Source of the DNA: Acidovorax sp. NCPPB 3576
GTDB taxonomy: Bacteria; Pseudomonadota; Gammaproteobacteria; Burkholderiales; Burkholderiaceae_C
Reading direction: 5' to 3'
Assembly: GCF_028473605.1 (NCBI RefSeq)
Contig: NZ_CP097267.1
Location: 4,828,501-4,892,500, forward strand
DNA: 64,000 nucleotides
The position numbers and the translations under genes are program-made. The first letter of the stretch is position 1, and the number at the start of each line of letters is the position of its first letter. Shown piece after piece: positions 24,117 to 34,112 of this stretch. Under the pieces are notes generated by a model. That model did not search any database. It worked only from the letters and a program-made list of their open reading frames with translations, and was not told the origin of the DNA.

Positions 24117-24754
24117 GGTTCACTCCCTTGGTTGAATTGGTTTTACCCATTGGCAAAAATCGCCGACATGGAACTTGCGTGCGGGTGGCATTTACCGGGG
24201 GGCACAGGGGTGATGCCGTCAGATGCAGAAGCTGGATTTCCGCTTCGATATTTCTCAGTGGATGAAGAAATGGATGGCCCCTCAATATGAAGACGCATCC
24301 ACACAACCATGCTTGGCATGCATATTGAAAATACATGCCGCACGAATATCAGTTCCACGGACAAGTACAGACAGGTCTCCATGCCCATGCACGGATGGCG
24401 GAAAATCAATGGAGTTGCGGACGAACGGCCTTGACCTCCATGCCCCGGCTTTGCAGACGGCTACATGAGCGCCATGGGCGGACCATGGAATAGCACGGCG
24501 CGTGATTCCATGAAAGGCCGCAGCAGCTTTTGACCTGCATTCATCAGAAATCCCTCCCTATTGGAAAGGCGGTATGTCATTAAGGAAAGATCCAACTGGA
24601 CCTGCCTTTGCATTCGCCTTTGATCTAGTTTTATTTTGATAAATCTGCAATGAATATAGCAGTGATTTTTTATCTTGGAGTCTGCAAGACGTAGCTGAAA
24701 ACACCGAGACAAAAATGCAACACTGCCATTGCAAATGCCGCCATGGCCGGTAAA
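24117..24754. other. 638-bp low-GC region upstream of the His-x-Asp operon
   Basis: This stretch is noticeably poorer in G+C than its surroundings, especially 24580-24720, which has several A/T runs. It separates the operon from kdpE, which also points leftward. It contains one short ORF with a good ribosome binding site (24461-24544, listed separately). No convincing -35/-10 pair was found. Composition and the isolated nature of the operon hint at horizontal acquisition, but no transposase, tRNA or direct-repeat boundary is visible. Confidence 0.5.
24461..24544 (-). CDS. Possible 27-codon small ORF in the operon leader
   Basis: ATG 24544 is preceded by a strong purine-rich site (GGGAGGGA, 6-7 nt upstream) and opens a 27-aa frame, MNAGQKLLRPFMESRAVLFH and a short tail ending GPPMALM. 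It precedes the His-x-Asp gene by about 345 bp on the same strand. It could be a leader peptide or a small precursor, or chance. It lacks the His-x-Asp motif and has no recognised relatives. Confidence 0.3.
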   Translation of the reverse strand: MNAGQKLLRPFMESRAVLFHGPPMALM

Positions 24755-25465
24755 TCACACCGCGAGCCGATACCCCACACCGGTCTCGGTCAACAGATGG
24801 CGCGGCTGGGCCGGGTCGGCCTCCAGTTTCTGGCGCAAGTGGCCCATGTAGATGCGCAGGTAGTGGTTCTGGTCGGAGCGCATGGGGCCCCACACCTCGC
24901 GCAGCAGCTGCCGCTGCGTGATCACGCGGCCGGCATTGGCCACCAGCACGGACAGCATGCGGTACTCGGTGGGCGTGAGGTGCACCTCGGCATGGCCACG
25001 CCGAACCACCCGGGCGTTCCGGTCCACCTCGATGTCGCCGAAGCGGAACACGGGCTCTTCGGCAACCGGGGTGAGCCCGTTGCCGCTGGCGGCGCGCGGG
25101 CGGCGCAGGTTGGCACGCACACGCGCCAGCAGCTCGCCGGTGCCGAACGGCTTGGTGAGGTAGTCATCGGCCCCCGCATCCAGGGCCGCGATCTTGTCGG
25201 CCTCGTCGGTGCGGGCCGACAGCACGATGATGGGCACCGCCGACCAGCTGCGCACGTCGCGGATCAGGCCCACGCCGTCGCCATCGGGCAGCCCCAGATC
25301 GAGCACCAGCAGGTCCGGCTGCCGCGTGCCGGCGGCAGACAGCCCCTCGCGCAGCGTGGCGGCCTCGTGCACCTGCCAGCCCTCGGCTTCGAGCGCGCTG
25401 CGCACGAAGCGGCGGATTTGCGGCTCGTCCTCGATCACGATCACCGTTCGCACAGCCAGGGTCAT
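24755..25465 (-). CDS. kdpE: KdpE, response regulator of potassium uptake
   Basis: This 236-aa OmpR-type regulator has receiver phosphoacceptor Asp56 (LLVLDLGLPDGDG) and a winged-helix DNA-binding domain ending in HLLTETGVGYRLAV, typical of KdpE. It activates the kdpFABC promoter when KdpD senses low K+ or turgor. Its start overlaps the kdpD stop by 4 bp, so the two are translationally coupled. It is the last gene of the kdp operon. Confidence 0.95.
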   Translation of the reverse strand: MTLAVRTVIVIEDEPQIRRFVRSALEAEGWQVHEAATLREGLSAAGTRQPDLLVLDLGLPDGDGVGLIRDVRSWSAVPIIVLSARTDEADKIAALDAGADDYLTKPFGTGELLARVRANLRRPRAASGNGLTPVAEEPVFRFGDIEVDRNARVVRRGHAEVHLTPTEYRMLSVLVANAGRVITQRQLLREVWGPMRSDQNHYLRIYMGHLRQKLEADPAQPRHLLTETGVGYRLAV

Positions 25466-28227
25466 GGCGTTCCCGGTGCACCACCGGGCTCCAGAGGTTC
25501 GTCCAGGGGAAGGGGGGGCTCATCCCGCCGCGGCAGGGTCACGGTGAATTCCGCACCGCCGCGTTCGGCGCTGGAGGCTGATATTTCGCCCCCATGCGCT
25601 TGCACGACGGCCTTGCAGATGGCCAGCCCCAGGCCCACGCCGGGCGTGGCCGACTCCGACTGGCCGCGGGTGAATTTCTCGAACAGCGTGTGCTCCTGCC
25701 CACGCAGCGCCAGCGGCAAGCCCGGGCCGTGGTCCCGCACGGTGAGCCGCAAGGCCGTGGGCGTGGTGGAGGCGGACACTTCGATGGGCGGCGCGCCGTA
25801 TTTGGCGGCATTTTCCAGCAGGTTGACCAGCACCCGCTCGATGAGCACGGCATCGAATTCCACCAGCGGAAGGTCCGCCGGCAGGTGCGTGACCACCGGC
25901 AAGCTCCCCAGCGCAGGGCGTGCCGCACGGATGGCGGTGCCCACCACCTCCTCGACCGATTGCCAGTCGCGCCGCAGGTTCACGCTGCCGCCGGCAATGC
26001 CGCTCTCCAGCCGCGCCATGTCGAGCAGGTTGCTCACCAGCGCATGCAGCTGGTGGGCCTGCGCCACGATGGCGCGGCCGGCTTCGGCCTGGCCTTCGGC
26101 CGACTGCGCGGGCAGCGACTCCGCCAGCGCGATCAGCGCGGTGAGCGGGGTGCGCACGTCGTGCGAAATGGCCCCCAGCAGGGCGTTTCGCAGGCGTTCG
26201 GATTCCATATCCACCACCGCGCGCTGCGCCACATCCACGTAGTGCACGCGCTCCAGGGCGATCGCGATCTGCCGCGCCAGCGTGTCGAGCTGCTGCGCCT
26301 GCTCGGGAATCAGCAGCCAGCGCGGCTGCGCGGGTTCCAGCGCCAGCACGCCGCGCACGCGCATGGGGGCGGTGAGCGGCACATAGCGCCAGCTCTGCGC
26401 GGCGAGCGTGGCCGTGGCCAGGCCGGCGCTCTGGCCCTGGCGCAGCGTCCAGTCGGCCACGTTCGCATCGAATCCAGGCGGCAGCCCCTCGGGCATGGCC
26501 AGGCGGTCGCTCTCGTCCAGCGCGAGCACCGCCGCGCGCCCGCCGAAGTGCTTTTGCACCGCGGCGGCGCCGATGGCGGTGATCTGCTCCACCTGCAGCG
26601 CGGCGGACAACTCGCGCGTGAGGTCGAACAAAGACTGCGCACGCCGCTCGCGGCTCGCCGACACGCCCGCCGCAAAGCGCAGCCCCGCGGTGAGCTGCCC
26701 CACCAGCAGCCCCACCATGAGCATGACCCCGAAGGTGACCAGGTACTGCACGTCGCTCACGGCGAACGACATGCGCGGCGAGACGAAGAAGAAATCGAAC
26801 GCCAGCACGTTGACCAGCGCCGCGAGGGCCGCGGGCGCCCTGCCGAAACGCATGGCCACACCCACCACCCCGAGCAGGTACAGCATGACGATGTTGGCCA
26901 GCTCGAACACCCCGGACAGCAGGTGGGTGAGCAGGGTGACGGCCACGCTCACGGCCAGCGACCACACGAAGCCCGGCCAGCGGGCCGGCTGGCGCTCTTC
27001 GCTGTCCAGCGCATCGCCGCCCGGCCGGCCCCAGTCCGCCTGCGCCAGGCGCCGTGAACTCCCGGCGCGCCCCGCCTCCACGATGTCGAGCGCAGGTGCG
27101 GCAACGGCCAGGGCCTGCGCCACCGGACGCGCCCGCCACCAGCGCTGCCAGCTGGCCGCCGGAGCGGGGCGGCCGACCACCAGCGTGGCGCAGTTGAGGC
27201 GGTGCGCATGCTCCGCCAGCACCGGGGCGACCTCGCCACCGGTCAGCACGGCAGTTTCCGCACCCAGGCCCTCGGCCAGTTGAAGCACGGCCAGCACGCG
27301 GTCGCGGCGGCGGGCGTCGAGCCGCTGCAGCCGCGGCGTTTCCACATAGGCGGCATGCCAGCGGACATTGAGCTGCCCCGCCAGGCGCGCCGCGGTGCGC
27401 ACCGTCTGGGCCGCGTCCTCGCTCGGCCCCACGCAGGCGAGCAATGCGCCGGACGTGTTCCAGGCCGGGGGAACGCGGTCGCCGCCCGCGCCCGACTGCT
27501 CCACGCGCCAGCCGCGCACGTCGTCCTCGACGTGCTCTGCCGTGCGCCGCAGTGCGATCTCCCGCAGCGCGATCAGGTTGCCCTTGCGAAAGAAGTTCTG
27601 CGCGGCCCGTTCGGCCTGGTGCGGCAGATAGACCTTGCCCGCCGCCAGGCGCGCGGCCAGTTCGTCCGGTGTGGCATCGACCAGCACCACCTCGTCGGCT
27701 TCGTCCAGCACCGTGTCGGGCACGGTCTCGTGCACGCGCACGCCGGTGATGGCGCCGACGGTGCCGTTCAGGCTTTCCAGGTGCTGAACGTTGAGCGCGG
27801 TCCACACCTCGATCCCGGCGGCAAGCAGTTCCTGCACGTCCTGCCAGCGTTTGGCGTGCCGGGAGCCGGGCGCATTGGAGTGGGCCAGTTCGTCCACGAG
27901 CAGCACGGAAGGCTGGCGCGCCAGTGCACCATCCAGGTCGAACTCGGTGCGCTGGCGTCCCCGGTAGTCCAGGCTGCGCAGCGGCAGCACGGGCAGGCCT
28001 TCGACCAGTGCAGCGGTCTCGCTGCGGCCATGGGTTTCGACCACCCCGATGAGCACGTCGCGCCCGGCCTTGCGCTCGCGCTGCGCCGCGCTCAGCATCG
28101 ACCAGGTCTTGCCCACGCCGGCGTTGGCACCGAAATAGATGCGCAGCTTGCCGCGCTGGGTGCGCTCTTCCTCCGCGCGCATCTGGGCGATGAGCGCGTC
28201 GGGGTCCGGGCGGGCGATGTCAGGCAT
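25462..28227 (-). CDS. kdpD: KdpD, potassium-sensing histidine kinase
   Basis: This 921-aa sensor has the N-terminal KdpD domain with P-loop GANAGVGKT (33-41) and DELAHSNAPGSRHAKRWQDV, a UspA-like domain, four closely spaced transmembrane helices (about 430-520) and a GAF-like region. The kinase core follows, with HisKA motif SHDVRTPLTALIALAES and HATPase boxes. Slightly longer than E. coli KdpD (894 aa). It controls KdpE. It lies 68 bp after kdpC, so structural and regulatory genes are probably co-transcribed. Confidence 0.96.
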   Translation of the reverse strand: MPDIARPDPDALIAQMRAEEERTQRGKLRIYFGANAGVGKTWSMLSAAQRERKAGRDVLIGVVETHGRSETAALVEGLPVLPLRSLDYRGRQRTEFDLDGALARQPSVLLVDELAHSNAPGSRHAKRWQDVQELLAAGIEVWTALNVQHLESLNGTVGAITGVRVHETVPDTVLDEADEVVLVDATPDELAARLAAGKVYLPHQAERAAQNFFRKGNLIALREIALRRTAEHVEDDVRGWRVEQSGAGGDRVPPAWNTSGALLACVGPSEDAAQTVRTAARLAGQLNVRWHAAYVETPRLQRLDARRRDRVLAVLQLAEGLGAETAVLTGGEVAPVLAEHAHRLNCATLVVGRPAPAASWQRWWRARPVAQALAVAAPALDIVEAGRAGSSRRLAQADWGRPGGDALDSEERQPARWPGFVWSLAVSVAVTLLTHLLSGVFELANIVMLYLLGVVGVAMRFGRAPAALAALVNVLAFDFFFVSPRMSFAVSDVQYLVTFGVMLMVGLLVGQLTAGLRFAAGVSASRERRAQSLFDLTRELSAALQVEQITAIGAAAVQKHFGGRAAVLALDESDRLAMPEGLPPGFDANVADWTLRQGQSAGLATATLAAQSWRYVPLTAPMRVRGVLALEPAQPRWLLIPEQAQQLDTLARQIAIALERVHYVDVAQRAVVDMESERLRNALLGAISHDVRTPLTALIALAESLPAQSAEGQAEAGRAIVAQAHQLHALVSNLLDMARLESGIAGGSVNLRRDWQSVEEVVGTAIRAARPALGSLPVVTHLPADLPLVEFDAVLIERVLVNLLENAAKYGAPPIEVSASTTPTALRLTVRDHGPGLPLALRGQEHTLFEKFTRGQSESATPGVGLGLAICKAVVQAHGGEISASSAERGGAEFTVTLPRRDEPPLPLDEPLEPGGAPGTP

Positions 28228-28295
28228 GGGCGATGGAATGTGCGGGCCCTATTGTGGCCGGCACCGTGCCGGGATCGGCGTGCAAAGCAAGCGGC

Positions 28296-28868
28296 TCATC
28301 GCGCCGCGTCAAGCGCGAGGTTCAAAGCGAGCACGTTCACGCCCGGATCGCCCAGCAGGCCCATGAACGGGGCATCGGTGTGCTTGTCGATCAGTGCCTG
28401 CACACGCTCCACCGGCCACCCGCGCGCCTTGGCCACGCGGGTGGCCTGGTAGCGCGCGGCGGCGGGGCTGATGTGCGGGTCGAGCCCGCTCGCTGAGGCC
28501 GTGACCAAGTCCACGGGCACCGGCGCGGCATTGCCGGGATCGGCCTCGCGCAGCGCCTGGACGCGCGCGGTGACGGCCTCCGTGAGGGCGGGGTTCAGCG
28601 GCCCCAGGTTGGAGCCGCCTGACGCGCTGGCGTTGTAGGGCATGGGCGCGGTGGCCGAGGGGCGGCCCCAGAAGTGCTTCGGGTCGGTGAAGTTCTGCCC
28701 GATCAGGGACGAACCTACGGCCTGCCCGCCGCGCAATACCAGGCTGCCCGCCGCCTGCTGCGGGAACGCGGCCTGCGCCACGCCGGTGACGATGAGCGGA
28801 TAGACGATGCCCGTGATCGCGCTCAGCAGCACGAAGAGGGCCAGCGCGGGGCGGAGGATTTTGATCAT
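28296..28868 (-). CDS. kdpC: KdpC, accessory subunit of K+-transporting ATPase
   Basis: This 190-aa protein has one N-terminal membrane helix ([25 protein letters not shown]) and a periplasmic domain with the conserved [17 protein letters not shown] and [12 protein letters not shown] motifs. KdpC increases ATP affinity of the KdpFABC complex. The start is ATG 28868 (MIKILRP), five codons inside the longest frame, matching homologues. It follows kdpB by 18 bp. Confidence 0.96.
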   Translation of the reverse strand: MIKILRPALALFVLLSAITGIVYPLIVTGVAQAAFPQQAAGSLVLRGGQAVGSSLIGQNFTDPKHFWGRPSATAPMPYNASASGGSNLGPLNPALTEAVTARVQALREADPGNAAPVPVDLVTASASGLDPHISPAAARYQATRVAKARGWPVERVQALIDKHTDAPFMGLLGDPGVNVLALNLALDAAR

Positions 28869-28886
28869 GTCGGTTCCTTGCACGGT

Positions 28887-30983
<2,097 letters not shown>

Positions 30984-30984
30984 G

Positions 30985-32799
30985 TCAGGGCCTCACTGGG
31001 GTCCACAGCATCAGGTGTTCCACGACGGGACCGAGCGCCAGGGACGGAACGTAATTGAGCAGGCCCACCAGCAGCACGGTGGCGATCAGCAGGGCAACGA
31101 ACAGCGGCCCGTGCGTGGGCAGCGTGCCGGAGGTGGCAGGCAGCCGCTTCTTGGCCGCGAGCGAACCCGCGATGGCCAGCACCGGCACGATCACGCCGAA
31201 GCGCCCGAACCACATGGCCAGTCCCAGCAGCACGTTGTAGAACGGCGTGTTGGCCGACAGGCCCGCGAAGGCGCTGCCGTTGTTGTTGCCCGCCGACGTG
31301 AGGGCGTAGAGGATCTCTGAAAAGCCATGGGCGCCCGGGTTGGCGATGCCGGCTTGGCCCGCCTGCGCGATCACGGCGACCGCTGCGCCCACCAGCACCA
31401 GGATCGGGGTGACCAGGATGGCCACCGAAGTGAGCTTCATCTCGCGCACTTCGATCTTCTTGCCCAGGTACTCCGGCGTGCGGCCGATCATCAGCCCCGC
31501 CATGAACACTGCGAGGATGGCGAACACCAGCATGCCGTACAGGCCCGTGCCCACGCCGCCGAAGACCACCTCGCCCAATTGCATCAGCACCATCGGCACC
31601 AGCCCGCCCAACGGGGTGAACGAGTCGTGCATTGCGTTCACCGCGCCGCACGAGGCGGCCGTCGTCACGGCGGCGAACAACGCCGATGCGGTGATGCCGA
31701 AGCGCACCTCCTTGCCCTCCATGTTGCCGCCGGACTGCAGCGCCGTCGCCGCCTGGTCCACCCCCAGGGCGGCGATGCGCGGGTTGCCGGCCTGCTCGGC
31801 GGGAATGACCACGGCCACCGCCACGGCGAACATCACGGTCATGGCCGCCAGGATCGCCAGCCCCTGGCGCTGGTCGCCCACCACCCGGCCGAACGTGAAG
31901 CACAGGGCGGCGGGGATCAGGAAGATCGCCAGCATCTGCACGAAGTTGGTCAGCGGCGTGGGGTTCTCGTACGGATGGGCCGAGTTGGCATTGAAGAAGC
32001 CCCCGCCATTGGTTCCCAGCATCTTGATGGCCTCCTGCGATGCCACCGGCCCCATGGCCAGCGTTTGCGTGGCGGTGCTCGCGCTCTCCGTCACCGGGTT
32101 GCCGGCCGCGTCTTTCTCGGGCTGCCCGTCGGTCCCCAGCTTCGGGTTCTGGTAGGCCGTGGCCTCCAGCGTGGCAACTTCCTTGGAGGGAGAGAAGTTC
32201 TGGATCACGCCCTGCCCCACCAGAAACACGGCGATCACCAGAGACACCGGCACCAGCACCCAGGCGTTGATGCGCACCATGTCGGCCCAGAAGTTGCCCA
32301 CCAGCCCCTGGCCGTCCGTGCGGCGAGCGGCAAAGCCCCGGGCCAGCGCGAAAGCAACAGCGATGCCCGTGGCCGCCGACAGGAAGTTCTGCACCGACAA
32401 CCCCAGCATCTGCGTGAGGTAGCCCATGGTGCCCTCGCCCGCATAGCCTTGCCAGTTGGTATTGGAGACGAAGCTGATGGCGGTGTTGAAGGCCGAGTCG
32501 GGCGACACGGCCGCCATTGCCTGCGGATTGAGCGGCAACGCGCCCTGCAGACGCTGCAGGCCGTACACCACCACGGCACCGATGGCATTGAAGGCCAGCA
32601 GCGCCAGCGCATAGTGGCGCCAATGCATGCTCTCTTCGGGCCGAACGCCGGCGATGCGGTACAGCGGCGACTCGGCACGGTGCATCCAGCGCGGCAACCG
32701 GCCATCGCAGATCGCAGCCAGCCATTGACCGAGGGGCCAGGCCAGTCCAAAGAGCACGAGGAGAAACAGGGCCAGCAGGCCCCAGGCGGATGCGTCCAT
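30985..32799 (-). CDS. kdpA: KdpA, potassium-translocating subunit
   Basis: This 604-aa protein is a superfamily-of-K-transporters channel-like subunit with about ten transmembrane helices and four pore-loop repeats, visible as [34 protein letters not shown] and [13 protein letters not shown]. It selects and conducts K+. ATG 32799 ([15 protein letters not shown]) is chosen over an ATG 20 codons upstream that overlaps kdpF. Slightly longer than E. coli KdpA (557 aa). Confidence 0.96.
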   Translation of the reverse strand: MDASAWGLLALFLLVLFGLAWPLGQWLAAICDGRLPRWMHRAESPLYRIAGVRPEESMHWRHYALALLAFNAIGAVVVYGLQRLQGALPLNPQAMAAVSPDSAFNTAISFVSNTNWQGYAGEGTMGYLTQMLGLSVQNFLSAATGIAVAFALARGFAARRTDGQGLVGNFWADMVRINAWVLVPVSLVIAVFLVGQGVIQNFSPSKEVATLEATAYQNPKLGTDGQPEKDAAGNPVTESASTATQTLAMGPVASQEAIKMLGTNGGGFFNANSAHPYENPTPLTNFVQMLAIFLIPAALCFTFGRVVGDQRQGLAILAAMTVMFAVAVAVVIPAEQAGNPRIAALGVDQAATALQSGGNMEGKEVRFGITASALFAAVTTAASCGAVNAMHDSFTPLGGLVPMVLMQLGEVVFGGVGTGLYGMLVFAILAVFMAGLMIGRTPEYLGKKIEVREMKLTSVAILVTPILVLVGAAVAVIAQAGQAGIANPGAHGFSEILYALTSAGNNNGSAFAGLSANTPFYNVLLGLAMWFGRFGVIVPVLAIAGSLAAKKRLPATSGTLPTHGPLFVALLIATVLLVGLLNYVPSLALGPVVEHLMLWTPVRP

Positions 32800-32800
32800 C

Positions 32801-32899
32801 TCAGAACTCCTCGGCGCAGATGAGCGCAAATACCAAGTACGCGAACAGGACCACGGCAACGATGGCGCCGAAGCCGTAGAGCACTTCGAGCGCGATCAC
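32801..32899 (-). CDS. kdpF: KdpF, small stabilising subunit of K+-transporting ATPase
   Basis: This very short single-span membrane protein (32 aa from GTG 32899) contains [26 protein letters not shown], matching the KdpF pattern of one helix ending Y-L-x-x-A-L-x-x-A-E-x-F. It lies directly before kdpA with a 1-bp gap. The GTG start overlaps the stop of the preceding 34-codon ORF (GTGA), suggesting coupling. A GTG five codons later would give 27 aa. Confidence 0.85.
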   Translation of the reverse strand: MIALEVLYGFGAIVAVVLFAYLVFALICAEEF

Positions 32900-33000
32900 C
32901 GCGATGCTCCCTTGGGGCCGTCGAACCGGCCCAGCAGCACCACGGCTTCTGCCATGGCCACCCACAGCACCACCAGCGCTGCAATCCACACGATGTCCAT
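32896..33000 (-). CDS. 34-aa predicted membrane micro-protein heading the kdp operon
   Basis: ATG 33000 opens a 34-codon frame, MDIVWIAALVVLWVAMAEAV plus a short tail with [11 protein letters not shown], a single hydrophobic helix with a basic end. GGAGTGAGAG upstream is a good ribosome binding site, and its TGA overlaps the kdpF GTG by 4 bp. Coupling and topology suggest a real translated product, perhaps an accessory KdpF-like subunit or a leader. No family is recognised. Confidence 0.55.
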   Translation of the reverse strand: MDIVWIAALVVLWVAMAEAVVLLGRFDGPKGASR

Positions 33001-33046
33001 CTCTCACTCCTGCATCAAAACGATGGAATCGATTCTCGGAAGGCGC

Positions 33047-33169
33047 CCGTAAAAAGGGTGCACAGACTGGGGGGGCGGGCGTAAACGCGCCGTAAAAATG
33101 CGCGGCAAGGCGGGACGCCGCTACCGATTCTTGATGGGCAGCCCCGTGCTTTTGACACCGTTTTTACGG
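33047..33169. promoter_or_regulatory. Triplicated 9-mer ccgtaaaaa upstream of the kdp operon
   Basis: ccgtaaaaa occurs at 33047-33055 and 33090-33098 and inverted (tttttacgg) at 33161-33169. All lie within the 212-bp region between the leftward kdp operon and the rightward TorF-like gene. Such repetition in a divergent promoter region is what a multi-site operator would look like, KdpE being the obvious candidate. Binding is inferred from position only. Confidence 0.4.
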
Positions 33170-33212
33170 GGGCCTGCCTACGCTTGCGCTTTTCCAACGA
33201 CCGCGTGAAGCC

Positions 33213-34014
33213 ATGACCCCTTTCTCCGTTTTCCGAGCCCTGCCCCTGGCCGCTGCCCTGTGCGCGGCGCTGCCGCTGCTGGCCCACGCCCAGTTCACGG
33301 GCAACATCGCCCTCACGTCGAACTACAAGTTCCGCGGACAGGACCAGGACATGCTCCGCTCGAACCAGTTCGCCAAGACCGGCGCTTTCAAGCCGGCGGT
33401 ACAGGGCGGCTTCGACTACGCCTTCGGCGACAGTGGCTGGTACCTCGGCAACTGGAACGCCAGCGTGAACTGGCTGCGCGGCAACCGCCTGGAGAGCGAC
33501 CTCTACGGCGGCTACAAATGGAAGGCCGGTGCCACCGACCTCGACGTGGGCGCCCTCGCCTACCTCTACCCTGGCAACCGCAGCGGCAACACCACCGAGC
33601 TGTATGCCAGCGCCACCCATGCCGACGAGGCCCTGGGCACGTTCACGCTCAAGTACTCGCACACCGTGTCGGACGACTATTTCGGCTATGCGGGCGGGCT
33701 CGGGCCTGTCGGGGCGCAACACGGGCTACGTGAATCTGGCGTACAGCCGCGCGCTGGGGCCGCAGCTCAGTTTGAAGGCCGCCATCGGCTATACGCGCAT
33801 GGCCGCGGACATCCGCCGCCTGGGATGGCCCAGCTACGTCGATTACCAGGTCGGTGCGGCCTACGACTTCGGCGGCGGACTCTCGCTCGCCGGGGCATTG
33901 CAGGGGGCCAACCGGCAGGCTGCCTATGCGGCCGCCACCGGCCCGGCAGCGGATGCAGCGCGCTACTCGCCCAACAAAGGGCGCCTCATCGTCACGCTGG
34001 CCCAGGTCTTCTGA
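33213..34014 (+). pseudogene. TorF-like putative outer-membrane protein, disrupted by a 1-base frameshift
   Basis: The first frame encodes a signal peptide (MTPFSVFRALPLAAALCAAL, cleavage near AHA/QF) and beta-strand-rich sequence, FTGNIALTSNYKFRGQDQDM, typical of the TorF/Gcw_chp family. After YFGYAGG the family-like sequence continues in another frame: SGLSGRNTGYVNLAYSRALG to the natural C terminus RLIVTLAQVF. Removing one G from the ggg at 33696-33698 restores a 266-aa protein. Without it the first frame runs to 34100 as nonsense. It is either a real frameshift mutation or a sequencing error. It is divergent from kdp. Confidence 0.75.
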
Positions 34015-34092
34015 CGGGAGCACCGCCAGCGGGGCCGGCGCAGCGGCATCTGGCCAAACAGGCCCGATGCCTTGAGATTCATTGCCCCTCTA

Positions 34093-34109
34093 GCTATTAA
34101 ATAAATAGC
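34093..34109. repeat. gctatt/aatagc hairpin repeat, copy A
   Basis: gctatt, five-base loop, aatagc, located between the convergent TorF-like gene and ptsI, immediately past the ptsI stop. It belongs to a small repeat family seen four times in the window and may help terminate transcription. Confidence 0.6.
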
Positions 34110-34112
34110 AAT

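Noticed and set aside
24143..24409. 88-codon minus-strand ORF and an overlapping 81-codon plus-strand ORF (24223-24468)
   Set aside because: No good ribosome site, no protein-like pattern; probably leader sequence of the operon.
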